From a virus: a stretch of DNA of 64,000 bases. Shown here piece by piece: positions 37,739 through 46,678 of this stretch; position 1 is the stretch's first letter, and every line of letters begins with the position of its first letter. The notes below the pieces were generated by a model. It was not told the DNA's origin, searched no databases, and saw nothing but the letters and a program-made list of their open reading frames with translations. The DNA lies in the IMG/VR virus record IMGVR_UViG_3300042691_044682, positions 28,322-92,321 of that record, one strand, 5' to 3'. The position numbers and the translations under genes are program-made.

Positions 37739-38379
37739 GCTGCCCTCCACACCGACCAGACCGACCCCGCGGCGTAGAGCGGCGGGCCGAGCTGCTCCTC
37801 CTCCTCGAGCTTGAACCCCGCCGCCCGCAGCGCCGTGGGCACGTCCTTGCCGTCCGGCATCCAGCCGCCCACCACCGGGATCACCCGCTCCACCCGGTTG
37901 AGCAGGAAGAGCGGCGCCCGGGGCTTCAGGGTTCGCCGGATCGCCGCGATCGCCCGCTCGAGCTTCGGGATGTGCTGGAGCGACCAGGTCGCCACCGCCG
38001 CGTCGAAGCAGGCGTAGGTGCTGCTGCCCGCCCCCTCCTCGTAGACGGCCGGCGCCACAACCCGGAAGCGCTCCTCGTCCCCGACGTAGTACCGCGCCAG
38101 GCGCCGCATGTCGGGCGAGATGTCCACCCCGACCACATGGACGCCCCACTCGCACAGCGGCTTGGCCAGGCGGCCGATCCCGCACCCCCAGTCGAGGATG
38201 ACGCTCGGGGCGTCAGTCGGCGGCTCGAGGAACCCGACCATCCGCTGGAAGACGTCGGGGGTCTCCTTCTCCCACCGCTCGTCCGGGGTCATCCCGGCCT
38301 CCGGGGTCAGGATGATGTCCTTGGCCTGCCGCTCGGAGGCCACATTGAAGACCGTCGGGTCATAGGTTGGGGAAGCCAT
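37735..38379 (-). CDS. class I SAM-dependent methyltransferase
   Basis: The 214-residue protein carries VILDWGCGIGRLAKPLCEWGVHVVGVDIS (SAM-binding motif I and II) and FDAAVATWSLQHIPKLERAIAAIRRTLKPRAPLFLLNR. The N-terminus is of a sugar- or small-molecule-methylase type rather than a DNA methylase, since there is no NPPY or PC motif. Together with the GT9-like enzyme it may modify O-antigen. A promoter with a perfect repressor operator lies just upstream. Confidence 0.8.
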   Translation of the reverse strand: MASPTYDPTVFNVASERQAKDIILTPEAGMTPDERWEKETPDVFQRMVGFLEPPTDAPSVILDWGCGIGRLAKPLCEWGVHVVGVDISPDMRRLARYYVGDEERFRVVAPAVYEEGAGSSTYACFDAAVATWSLQHIPKLERAIAAIRRTLKPRAPLFLLNRVERVIPVVGGWMPDGKDVPTALRAAGFKLEEEEQLGPPLYAAGSVWSVWRAA

Positions 38380-38385
38380 GCCCCG

Positions 38386-38416
38386 CGGTTTATCACAGCC
38401 CTCTGTGCTTCGCCAC
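38386..38416 (-). promoter_or_regulatory. promoter with repressor operator for accessory cluster
   Basis: On the - strand TTGTGG and TGATAA are 17 bp apart. The perfect operator CACAGAGGGCTGTG (38394-38407) starts at the sixth spacer base. It lies between the J stop and the methyltransferase start, so this cluster can be switched separately from the late operon. Confidence 0.6.
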
Positions 38417-38418
38417 AA

Positions 38419-41400
38419 TCAGCCGGGCAGCTTGTCGATGACCCCGCCGACCCCGTAGCCCATGGTGTAGAACCCGACCCGGCGCATCCAGCCATTGATC
38501 TGGCGGTGGTCGGAACCGCCGGTGCCGGTGCCGGTCGTAAAGCCGCCCGCCACGATGACCGTCCCTTCCAGGGCCGGCAGGCCGCCGCCCTGGGCCGCGT
38601 CGTACTCGGTCGAGACGTTGCGCAGCGAGCGGCGCACCCGCGACGACGACCAGCTGGCCGCGCCGCGCAGGGTCGGCGAGACACCATGAGCCGTCTGCAC
38701 CGAGGACAGCGGGACATTGTAGAAAACGCCCCCGCTGATCTTCACCGGGTTGAAGGGGTTCGCGGTACCATTGTCGGACAGGGTCAACCCGAAGCCGTCG
38801 TTGTTGTTGTGGGTCCCGAAGGCCAGCACGTCCGAATTGCCGCTCTGGCGGCGCGTGCCCCGCATCAGCTCCCACTCGGCCGAAAGCGTGATCCCGTTCG
38901 TGCTGTCGTAGGGCACGTTGCTGATCGCGGTGGACACGATGTCGCGCTCGACGGTGGAGACGTCCGGCGAGGCCGCCGTCGGCAGGGAGATCGGGCCCGG
39001 ATAGTTGGTCTTGGTGACCTGGGGCACGCCGACCAGCAGGGAGAAGTCCAGCGCCGTGGTCGCGCTCCCGTTCGCCACCTCGAGGCCGACCACGAAGGTC
39101 GTGGTCCCGCTCTGGGCGAGAGTGAAGACCTCCCACAGCCGCAGGCGCCCAAAACCGTCCTCGGCATTGGCCGAACGCACCCGCGAGAGGGTCTGCCAGG
39201 CGCCTACCGCGGTCGAGCCGAGCTTGTTCCCGGCGCCGTCGTACTCGTCGACGACAAACCGCGCCTTCACCGCCGGCAGGGCGTCAAGGATCCCGATGAA
39301 GGCCGAGACGCAGACCTGCTCGCCGGTCGTGCCGGTGTGGCGGCCATAGGTGCCGGTGGTCGCATCGCCCCAGGCATAGACGGTGCCGATCTGGGTGCCG
39401 TCGCCGCCGCTGGCGGTGCCGTAGAGCCGGACCCGGCTGCGCGGGATGCCGTCCAGGTTCGCGGTGGCGAAGGTCTCCTTGGACAGCCCGCCAGCGGCGC
39501 TGATGATCCAGCCGGTCGGGTCGGTGCCCGGCGTGCCGGCCGAGGCGCCCTCGGCACGGGGGTTCTTGTTGAGCACGTCCGTCTTGCGGCGGATCATCAG
39601 GCCCTTGAGGCCGTGCAGCGGCACGCTGGAGCCGTTGCGGGCGGCATAGGCCGCCGCCGTCGCGGCCGTCATCAGCGCCGCCGAGTTCCGGCTCAGGTGC
39701 GGGAAATAGACCCGGAGCGTGATGTCGCACGCCGTGCTGGTCGTCGTCGCCACATGCAGATGCGGGGAGACCCGGGTGGTATCGGGGTCCGACAGCGTGC
39801 GCGTGTAGCTCGCCCAATAGATCGAACTGCCGCTGAGCGACCCCATGAAGCTCGAGGTGCCACCCTGCGTCTGCAGGGTCCCGGCGTCATTGTACTCCGC
39901 CATCCACAGGCGGATGTAGTTAAGGCCGGTCGTGCTACCCGCGACGATCCTGAGACCGACCTCGAAGGTCCAGGCTTCATTCTGGGCCGCCACGCAGTAG
40001 GTCGTGCTCGGCAGGGGATTGATGGCGTAGTTATTGCCGGCCGGGCTGGTGGCGTAGATGCGGATTTCGAGATACGGAATGCCGTTCTCGACGCCATTGC
40101 CGATGATCTCGCGGCTGACGCCGGACACCCCCGTCACGGTCCAGTTCGTGGGCAAGGTGCCGGGCGTGCCGGCGACGGCCCCATCGGCCCACGGGTTCGG
40201 ATTGCTCGGGTACTTCGCCGCCGGATCCCAATCCCAGGTGGCGACGTCGATCGCCGCCTCGGTCAGCGCCGGCCGCCCGCCACCCGCCGGCGCCGCGAAG
40301 TACCAGCCCTTCGTGGACCGGGCATGCGTCAGCACGGGGTCGCCCGGCATGGTCGCCTGCATGAAGTCCCAGGTGACCGTCTCGCCCGCCGCGTAGGCAA
40401 TCGCGCTGCCTGCCCCGGTAATCGCCGCCGGGGTGGGCCTCACCACCGACTTCGGCGTCGAGGCCAGCGTGCCGGCACCCGCCAGCGCCCGGCTCATCTT
40501 CACCACCGCACGCGGCGACGCCGCCACGCCGCCGGCGCCCGCAATAGCGCCGCTCACCTTCACGATCGACTTCGCCTGCGCGGCGACACTCCCGGACCCG
40601 GTCAGAGACGCATTGCCCATCCTCGCGTTGGCCCACGCGGAAAGACCGCCCGCGCCAGCGACCATCGCCGAGGCGGCGGCCTTGACGCGCGGCGTCGCGG
40701 CGTTGACGCCACCAGCGCCGGTCAGCGACGCCGTCATGGCGTGCGTCTGCCGCGGCATGGCCGCCACACTGCCGCCGCCGCCGGCCAGAGACGCCTGCGC
40801 GCCATAGGCCTGGATCGGCTGCCCGGCCGCCATGGCGCCAGCGCCGGTAAGCGTCGCCCGACCGTGCTTGCGCGACGTGAAGGCCCGCTCGCGGCCATAC
40901 CCCTTGGCAATCCAGTCCGCGGTGCGCTCCACCCCGGTCCCGGCCGCGTTGAAAAACCGCACCGTGAACCCGGTCCGGCTGATGCTGGTGATGGACCAGT
41001 AGTCGCCCGTGGCGAGATCCTGCCCCGTCACCGCCAGCGCCGGCGTCTCGTGGAACCGCTCGGTGAAGGTGATGGCAGTCCCGGCCGCAGCGATGGTGAC
41101 GTCGTTCGCCGCCTCCACCCGGTCCGGCACATCGATGGCGATGGACAGGTCGGACACCTCGACCCCCGTCACGCCGCCGTCGAGGCTCGCGATGGTCAGG
41201 CGGAACTGCAGGGCGCGCGCCTCGATCTCGGCGGTGGTGAAGGGCTTCCACAGCCCCCAGCCTTCCTCCGCCGGGTCATCGATGGTGGCGCGGTACTCGA
41301 GCGAAGCCGACCAGTCCTCCCCGCCGCCGGAGGCCATCTGCGTGACGTCCGACAGCGTCGTCCACGAGCCGATGATGTCGCTGTCGACGACCCCGTAGGC

Positions 41401-44094
41401 CACGATGGACGGCATGACCCGGACGCGGGAGGGCTCGCCGATGTCGGCGGTCTGGAAGGTGTAGGTGCCGGAGGTCTGCCCCTCTGCCAAGGTCAGACCG
41501 TCGCCGGTGACCGTGGTGGAGACCTTCGTGCCGGTCCAGTCCGGGTGCTCGTCCTGGGTGGCGATGACGTTGAGGGTCGCCAGCTCAAAGGCGGTCGAAA
41601 TCACAACGATCGCGGTCTCGCTCTCCACCCCGGCCAGGCTGACCGCCTTGAGCAGGTAGGTCCCGTCGCGCGGCGGCCCGTCGAACAGCAGCGCATCCAC
41701 CCGGTCGACCAGCACCACCGAGGCCGGCCAGGACGCGGAGGACAGGCTCGGGCTGTACTTGATCCGGTAGAAGACCGACTTGTGCTGCCGCACCGCGCCC
41801 CAGGTCAGCCGCAGCCGGCCATCGACCATCTCGGCGTTGAAGTCCGTCACGTTGTCGGGGACCCAGGCCAGCCCCTTCACCGTGAGGCCGGTGCGCTCCA
41901 GCCAGATCGAGCTGCGGCCGAGCGCGTCCACGGCGCGCACCCGGATCGAGATGGCGCCCTCGGTGATGTCGCCGACGTCGATCGAGTTGCCGAAGGCGTC
42001 CCCGATGCGGGTGTAGGCCGGGTCCACCGAGCGCTTCACCTCGACCGTGTAGGAGCGCACGCGGGCGTCGGTGCTGTGCTTCCAGGACACCGTCGCCATG
42101 GCGCGCACGGCGCCGCTGGCGAAGCTCTGGAACTCCTCGAGGCTGATCTCGCTCGGCGGCTGGATCGCCCCGGTCGGGAACATCGAGAAGGACGGCGGGT
42201 CGCGGTTGATGCCCTGCTCAACCCGGTCGTACTTCGTCTCGTCGTGGAAGAGCGCGGAGATCTCGTAGATGTGCTTGTCCACCTCGGCGATGGAGATGAC
42301 CCGATGCGGCCGCGGCGCGGCGGCAGAGGTCGTCATCATCCACACGCTCTCGGTGCCCGGCACCTGGCTGAAAGGCGCTGCCAGGGTGAGGACGGTATGG
42401 CTCCCGAGCCCGTTGGTGACCGCGCGCTCTTCCAGCGCACCGTCGGGCAGCGTGACCCGCAGATAGGCGGTCGAGCCATCGATGGTGACCGGGCTGTCCA
42501 CCGTCACGGACCAGAGCGAGGCCGAGACCACCCGCCCGCCGAACCGCGCGCCGGCCCACCAGCGATCCGAGATGAGCACGATGTCGCCAGGGCGAACGTC
42601 GATCTGATCGAAGCCGCCGCGGTAGGTGCAGAGCTGCGTCTCGTTCTCCTCGGCGTCGAGTGCCCACCGGCCGATCCGGCGTGCCTGGGTGCGGCTCGAC
42701 ACGCCCATGCCGGCGATCTCGATGGGAACGCTGCCGCGCGTGCCGAGGCCCTTTCCCTGGATGAGTTCGATGTCCGGCCGGTAGCCATTGAGCGGGTCGG
42801 AGAACATGACCGCGGCGACGGTATGCCGGGCGCGCAAACCAGAGCCCTCGTAGTTGAAGGTTCCTTCGAGGACATTGGCATTGGTGACCAGCTTCACAGG
42901 CGAGGCCGGGCGGTCCTGCGTCGCGGTGATAGTGCCGGCGCCCCAGTAGACCATGCCGCGGAAGGTGGCGGCGATGGACTGCAGGACGGAATAGGCTTCG
43001 GACCTGGTGTTGATGACGCCGTTGAAGGCGAAGCGCGGCTCCATGCCGCCCTGGCCGTCCGGTACCAGCTGGTCGCAGTACTGGGCAATCTCGTAGATCG
43101 CCCACTTGTCGACCATGGCCGGCTTGATCTGCGCGCCGAGCCCGTAGCGGGTGTTCGTCAGCAGGTCGTAGAAGACCCAGGCCGGATTGTCGGTCCAGGC
43201 GATCTTCGACAGCGAGCCGTTCCAGACGCCGCCCGTCGTGCCCGGGCCTGAGGTGGCATAGGCGCGCGTCACCGGGTCATAGTTCTCCGGGACCGCGATC
43301 TTGAGGCCCTTGATCTCGTAGGTGCGCTGCGGAACCGAGGAGCCGAAGGTCTCGGCATCGAGCGCGAGCCCGATGTAGGCCGTGTTCGGGTAGGACAGCT
43401 TCCAGTCGAGGATCTCGGTGAAGCTGCCCCAGTAGATCTTGTCCTGGATGGTGGTGTCGTCGTCGTTGTCGGCCGGGTCGAGGCGCTTCACGCGGATCTG
43501 CCACGGCCCCGTGCCATGGACTGGGAAGGTCCAGGACTTCTCGTAGGGCGAGGTACACTTCCCGCTGATGACGTCGTTGACCATCAGCGCCCAGTCGCCG
43601 GTCGAGGCCTTGAGCTCGATGCCGATGCGAACGGCGACCGCGGTGACGTCGCCGGTCGTGCGGTCCTGGATGAACAGGGCCGGGAAGCGCAGCGTCACCC
43701 GCAGGTGGGTGAGCGGCCCGAGCGCGGTGCTCTTGGTGACACCGCCCATCTTCATCGAGACGAGCTGGCCGACCGGCACCTCGCGCGCCGCGGTCTCGGA
43801 CACCGCGGCGGCCATCGCGTCCTGGTCGGGCAGGCCGGCCATGAGCGCGAGGTTCACGCCCTGGAAGTTGTAGGACCCGTCGGCGTTCTGCAGCGGCGTG
43901 TCGTCGAAGAAGACGCTCTTGAGCCCGTCCGCGAAGCCCTCGATCGGCCCTTCGGACAGGATATCCATGACGTAGGCTGTCGATTTCGAGCGCAGGGTAT
44001 TGGGCGCCTCGTAGGGCGCGCGCTGCCGGCCGCCGCCACCGCCCTTGCCGCCGCCGGCGCCGCGCACGCTCATCGCCGAGGCCTCGGCGGTCAT
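38419..44094 (-). CDS. J: tail tip/central fibre protein J (host specificity)
   Basis: The first 700 residues of this 1891-residue protein are J-like (RSKSTAYVMDILSEGPIEGFADG, NPAWVFYDLLTNTRYGLG, RTQARRIGRWALDAEENETQLCTYRGGFD). Fibronectin-like domains follow. Residues about 1075-1225 hold eight 20-residue repeats (for example SLTGSGSVAAQAKSIVKV). The end contains two related beta modules, each opening with a GTPGT-P-W segment, likely to bind carbohydrate. ATG 44094 overlaps the I stop. It should determine receptor binding. Confidence 0.88.
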   Translation of the reverse strand: MTAEASAMSVRGAGGGKGGGGGRQRAPYEAPNTLRSKSTAYVMDILSEGPIEGFADGLKSVFFDDTPLQNADGSYNFQGVNLALMAGLPDQDAMAAAVSETAAREVPVGQLVSMKMGGVTKSTALGPLTHLRVTLRFPALFIQDRTTGDVTAVAVRIGIELKASTGDWALMVNDVISGKCTSPYEKSWTFPVHGTGPWQIRVKRLDPADNDDDTTIQDKIYWGSFTEILDWKLSYPNTAYIGLALDAETFGSSVPQRTYEIKGLKIAVPENYDPVTRAYATSGPGTTGGVWNGSLSKIAWTDNPAWVFYDLLTNTRYGLGAQIKPAMVDKWAIYEIAQYCDQLVPDGQGGMEPRFAFNGVINTRSEAYSVLQSIAATFRGMVYWGAGTITATQDRPASPVKLVTNANVLEGTFNYEGSGLRARHTVAAVMFSDPLNGYRPDIELIQGKGLGTRGSVPIEIAGMGVSSRTQARRIGRWALDAEENETQLCTYRGGFDQIDVRPGDIVLISDRWWAGARFGGRVVSASLWSVTVDSPVTIDGSTAYLRVTLPDGALEERAVTNGLGSHTVLTLAAPFSQVPGTESVWMMTTSAAAPRPHRVISIAEVDKHIYEISALFHDETKYDRVEQGINRDPPSFSMFPTGAIQPPSEISLEEFQSFASGAVRAMATVSWKHSTDARVRSYTVEVKRSVDPAYTRIGDAFGNSIDVGDITEGAISIRVRAVDALGRSSIWLERTGLTVKGLAWVPDNVTDFNAEMVDGRLRLTWGAVRQHKSVFYRIKYSPSLSSASWPASVVLVDRVDALLFDGPPRDGTYLLKAVSLAGVESETAIVVISTAFELATLNVIATQDEHPDWTGTKVSTTVTGDGLTLAEGQTSGTYTFQTADIGEPSRVRVMPSIVAYGVVDSDIIGSWTTLSDVTQMASGGGEDWSASLEYRATIDDPAEEGWGLWKPFTTAEIEARALQFRLTIASLDGGVTGVEVSDLSIAIDVPDRVEAANDVTIAAAGTAITFTERFHETPALAVTGQDLATGDYWSITSISRTGFTVRFFNAAGTGVERTADWIAKGYGRERAFTSRKHGRATLTGAGAMAAGQPIQAYGAQASLAGGGGSVAAMPRQTHAMTASLTGAGGVNAATPRVKAAASAMVAGAGGLSAWANARMGNASLTGSGSVAAQAKSIVKVSGAIAGAGGVAASPRAVVKMSRALAGAGTLASTPKSVVRPTPAAITGAGSAIAYAAGETVTWDFMQATMPGDPVLTHARSTKGWYFAAPAGGGRPALTEAAIDVATWDWDPAAKYPSNPNPWADGAVAGTPGTLPTNWTVTGVSGVSREIIGNGVENGIPYLEIRIYATSPAGNNYAINPLPSTTYCVAAQNEAWTFEVGLRIVAGSTTGLNYIRLWMAEYNDAGTLQTQGGTSSFMGSLSGSSIYWASYTRTLSDPDTTRVSPHLHVATTTSTACDITLRVYFPHLSRNSAALMTAATAAAYAARNGSSVPLHGLKGLMIRRKTDVLNKNPRAEGASAGTPGTDPTGWIISAAGGLSKETFATANLDGIPRSRVRLYGTASGGDGTQIGTVYAWGDATTGTYGRHTGTTGEQVCVSAFIGILDALPAVKARFVVDEYDGAGNKLGSTAVGAWQTLSRVRSANAEDGFGRLRLWEVFTLAQSGTTTFVVGLEVANGSATTALDFSLLVGVPQVTKTNYPGPISLPTAASPDVSTVERDIVSTAISNVPYDSTNGITLSAEWELMRGTRRQSGNSDVLAFGTHNNNDGFGLTLSDNGTANPFNPVKISGGVFYNVPLSSVQTAHGVSPTLRGAASWSSSRVRRSLRNVSTEYDAAQGGGLPALEGTVIVAGGFTTGTGTGGSDHRQINGWMRRVGFYTMGYGVGGVIDKLPG

Positions 44095-44834
44095 CAGGTG
44101 CGCCCCACCACGGCCGCGGTGATCTTGCCCGTCTGGCCGGCGGTCGTGATCACGGAGTTGGCGACGTAGTCCTCGGCCTTGAGCGAGGCCGCGCCAACCA
44201 CCGTTCCCGCGCGCACCTTGCCGTAGACCAGCGGCACCGGGCCGCCCTGGACGTAGGTATTCACCGGCCCGGTGAAGAGGAACGAGGGGTTCTGGTCGAC
44301 GGTCAGCGGTCCCTGCGTCTTCGGCTGCGGAGCGAGCATCATGGTCACCCCGGTGAAGACCAGGCCCAGGCCCATCATGCCGACGGTGCTCGCCGACAAG
44401 ACGCCGCTCACGCCGATAACCGAAGTGCCCCAGGCCGCCGCCGAGGCCGCCGAAGCGCCGCCCGCCGCGCCCGCCGCCGTCACAGATGCCGAAGCCGCGC
44501 CGAACCAACCGATTGCCGCGCCATAGGTGACCACCGCGGCGACGATCATCACCACTCCGGCGATGATCTTGCCCGCCCCGCTGTTCTTCGCGCCCGCGGC
44601 CGCGGGGACGATGTGCAACTCGGTCTCGGCCCCGAAGCGCAGCCCGAGCCCCTCCGGCGTCAGCCCCATGCGGCCGCGCACTACCCGGTAGGCCCCGTCG
44701 GCCACCGCCTGCCGGAAGCCGCGCAGCATGCTGCACAGGGCCCGGATCGCCTCGGCGGGGGTGTCCACCGCCAAGTCGAAGCGGGGCCCGAAGCGCCGCC
44801 CCAGGCCGCCATGCAGATGGATGGATCGGATCAT
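44094..44834 (-). CDS. I: tail assembly protein I-like
   Basis: The 246-residue protein begins MIRSIHLHGGLGRRFGPRFDLAVDTPAEAIRALC, typical of lambda I. It has membrane-like Gly/Ala-rich segments (IIAGVVMIVAAVVTYGAAIGW, VLSASTVGMMGLGLVFTGVTMML). The end NTYVQGGPVPLVYGKVRAGTVV is also typical. It is coupled to K and J by ATGA overlaps, the canonical K-I-J order. Confidence 0.85.
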   Translation of the reverse strand: MIRSIHLHGGLGRRFGPRFDLAVDTPAEAIRALCSMLRGFRQAVADGAYRVVRGRMGLTPEGLGLRFGAETELHIVPAAAGAKNSGAGKIIAGVVMIVAAVVTYGAAIGWFGAASASVTAAGAAGGASAASAAAWGTSVIGVSGVLSASTVGMMGLGLVFTGVTMMLAPQPKTQGPLTVDQNPSFLFTGPVNTYVQGGPVPLVYGKVRAGTVVGAASLKAEDYVANSVITTAGQTGKITAAVVGRT

Positions 44835-45556
44835 GCCTGGCTCTCGTGCCGCAGCGCATGTGTCACGAAGGACAGCCAGCGCGACAGGGGTTCTTCCCGG
44901 CTGAGCCGGTTCGACAGGTGATGCAGGATCAACCCGTTCCCGAGCACGATGGCGGCGTGGTTCGCCACCTGGCTCTGGATCTGCATCAGCAGGACGTCGC
45001 CGCGCCGCGCGCCCTCGATAGAGACCACCCGGAAGCCCGCCGCGGCGAAGTTCTCGCGATAGAGGTCGCCACCGGCACGCCACCACTCATGGCTGCGCGG
45101 CCCCTCGACCAACTCCACGCCGAGCTCCACCGCGTACCAGTCCTTGATCAGCGCGTAGCAGTCGCCCTTGCCGTCCGATCCGCTCGGGCCATGGCGGAAA
45201 TCCCGCCCGACCAGCGGCGGCGTCTCGATGCCCGGCCCCCACCAAAGAATGCCGGTCGCGTCCGTCCCGTCGGTCGAGACCAGGCCCCAGAGCAGGCCCG
45301 TCGCCATCTGCTGGCGCATATCGTCGGCCGAGGGCCATGGCGCCTGGTCGGGGTGGCTGTGGACGATGGCCTGGATGCCCTCGCGCAGCATCTCCACGGG
45401 AGCGATCTCGAATTCGTCGCGCGGGTTCGCGGCGATGTTCTCCAGCGGCACGTAGGACCCGTTCACCACCAGGCCGCATGCCTCGTTCGGATAGGCGGCC
45501 AAGGCGTGCTCCCGGATCGCCGCGTCGACAGCGAAGCCGAATGGCCTGAGCGGCAT
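44831..45556 (-). CDS. K: tail assembly protein K-like (JAMM plus NlpC/P60)
   Basis: The N-terminal half of this 241-residue protein is a JAB1/MPN domain with the motif HSHPDQAPWPSADD (His, His, Asp ligands). The C-terminal half is NlpC/P60-like with KGDCYALIKDWY (nucleophile Cys) and NHAAIVLG (His). Both activities are known in lambda-like tail tips. The start is ATG 45556. Confidence 0.88.
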   Translation of the reverse strand: MPLRPFGFAVDAAIREHALAAYPNEACGLVVNGSYVPLENIAANPRDEFEIAPVEMLREGIQAIVHSHPDQAPWPSADDMRQQMATGLLWGLVSTDGTDATGILWWGPGIETPPLVGRDFRHGPSGSDGKGDCYALIKDWYAVELGVELVEGPRSHEWWRAGGDLYRENFAAAGFRVVSIEGARRGDVLLMQIQSQVANHAAIVLGNGLILHHLSNRLSREEPLSRWLSFVTHALRHESQA

Positions 45557-45567
45557 CTTGTTCTCCC

Positions 45568-46317
45568 TCAGCGCGCTCTGCCGAGCCCTGGGAACCCCCA
45601 GGTCGGCAGCGCGCTCCACCCGGAGGCGTCGGCGCGGAGCTTGCAGCTTGTCAGGCGCTTGCCGCACCGGTCGCGGGTCGCGTCCGTCGGCAGGTCGTCC
45701 TCGCTCCAGTAGGACGTGCCCACATAGGGGCAAGTCACCCCCTCGTAGCTGAAGGCACCCGTAGCGTTGTTCCACTCTCGATAGACCTGGGTGCAGACAT
45801 CGCGAAGCAGCTGCCTCGAAGGCAGGTAGCGCCCCTGCTGATCGAGGATCGAGGAGAGCTCCCACTCAATGATCGTGGGGTTGTGCTGCACCTTTCGCTC
45901 GACATACCAGATATCGGGCTCGATGTAGGCGTTTGGGTCGGCAGAGGGCATGCCGTCGAGGAACTTCGCGTAGGTGCGGGTGCGGGTGATTTTCGCTCCG
46001 ACGAGATCGCCAGACACGACGACCAGGCTGCCGGCGATGTTCTCGATGTTGCTCACGCGGATCCGTGGCCGCGGCGCCGGCCCCTTGCCGCGCCACTCGA
46101 AGCCCTCGGCCTCGATCGGGTAGGGCGTGTATTCCTGCCCGCCGAAGGCGATGCGCACGGGCGCGGCCGGGTTCGACGCATCCACCGAGGGCGTCCAGAA
46201 GAGTTCCAGCGTGCCACCGATCACCGTGGTGTCGAGGTGATAGAGGTGGATCAGCGCGTCGGGAGAGGATAGCTTCTGGGTTTCGACCGCGACGGCGGCG
46301 GGGAGGGTCCCGCTCAT
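45568..46317 (-). CDS. L: minor tail protein L-like
   Basis: The 249-residue protein follows lambda L: ALIHLYHLDTTVIGG near the start, RPRIRVSNIENIAGSLVV, and a C-terminal Cys cluster (CPYVGTSYW..., CGKRLTSCKLR) that in lambda holds an iron-sulphur cluster. It lies between M and K in the usual order. Confidence 0.87.
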   Translation of the reverse strand: MSGTLPAAVAVETQKLSSPDALIHLYHLDTTVIGGTLELFWTPSVDASNPAAPVRIAFGGQEYTPYPIEAEGFEWRGKGPAPRPRIRVSNIENIAGSLVVVSGDLVGAKITRTRTYAKFLDGMPSADPNAYIEPDIWYVERKVQHNPTIIEWELSSILDQQGRYLPSRQLLRDVCTQVYREWNNATGAFSYEGVTCPYVGTSYWSEDDLPTDATRDRCGKRLTSCKLRADASGWSALPTWGFPGLGRAR

Positions 46318-46318
46318 C

Positions 46319-46675
46319 TCAGACCGCCAGGCCGAAGTCTTCGACGAAGGTCGCGCTGACCCCCGAGGCGTTCCACTGCGGCTCCGTCCTCTCCCACTCG
46401 GGGCAGGTGTACTTCCGCGGCGAGCCGTCGCGCGGCGAGGTCCACCAGAACGGCGTTACGCCGCCGTGCGTCTCGAAGAAGCCGATGATGTAGTCGGCCT
46501 CGGCCGGGGTGCAGGGCGCCCACTCCAGCCGGTAGGAGCGCGGCATGGTGTTGAGCCCGTCCGCCGTGCGCTGGACATACCCGTCGCCGAAGGCCGCCGA
46601 CAGCACGCGCGGGCGCTGCTGGTAGGCCATGCCAAGGTTCGGGTTGCGGCCGGGGGAGAAGGTCTGCAGCGCCAT
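46319..46675 (-). CDS. M: minor tail protein M-like
   Basis: The 118-residue protein has the M-family pattern RPRVLSAAFGDGYVQRTADGLNTMPRSYRLEW and FFETHGGVTPFWWTSPRDGSPRKYTCPEW. Spacing to L is one base and to the tape measure gene three bases. It is part of the tail tip. Confidence 0.85.
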   Translation of the reverse strand: MALQTFSPGRNPNLGMAYQQRPRVLSAAFGDGYVQRTADGLNTMPRSYRLEWAPCTPAEADYIIGFFETHGGVTPFWWTSPRDGSPRKYTCPEWERTEPQWNASGVSATFVEDFGLAV

Positions 46676-46678
46676 GCG

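Noticed and set aside
37726-43251. A 1841-codon open frame on the + strand
   Set aside because: It lies antisense to J and its neighbours; composition (Arg, Gly, Pro, His-rich) is that of a shadow frame in GC-rich DNA, while the - strand shows clear family matches.
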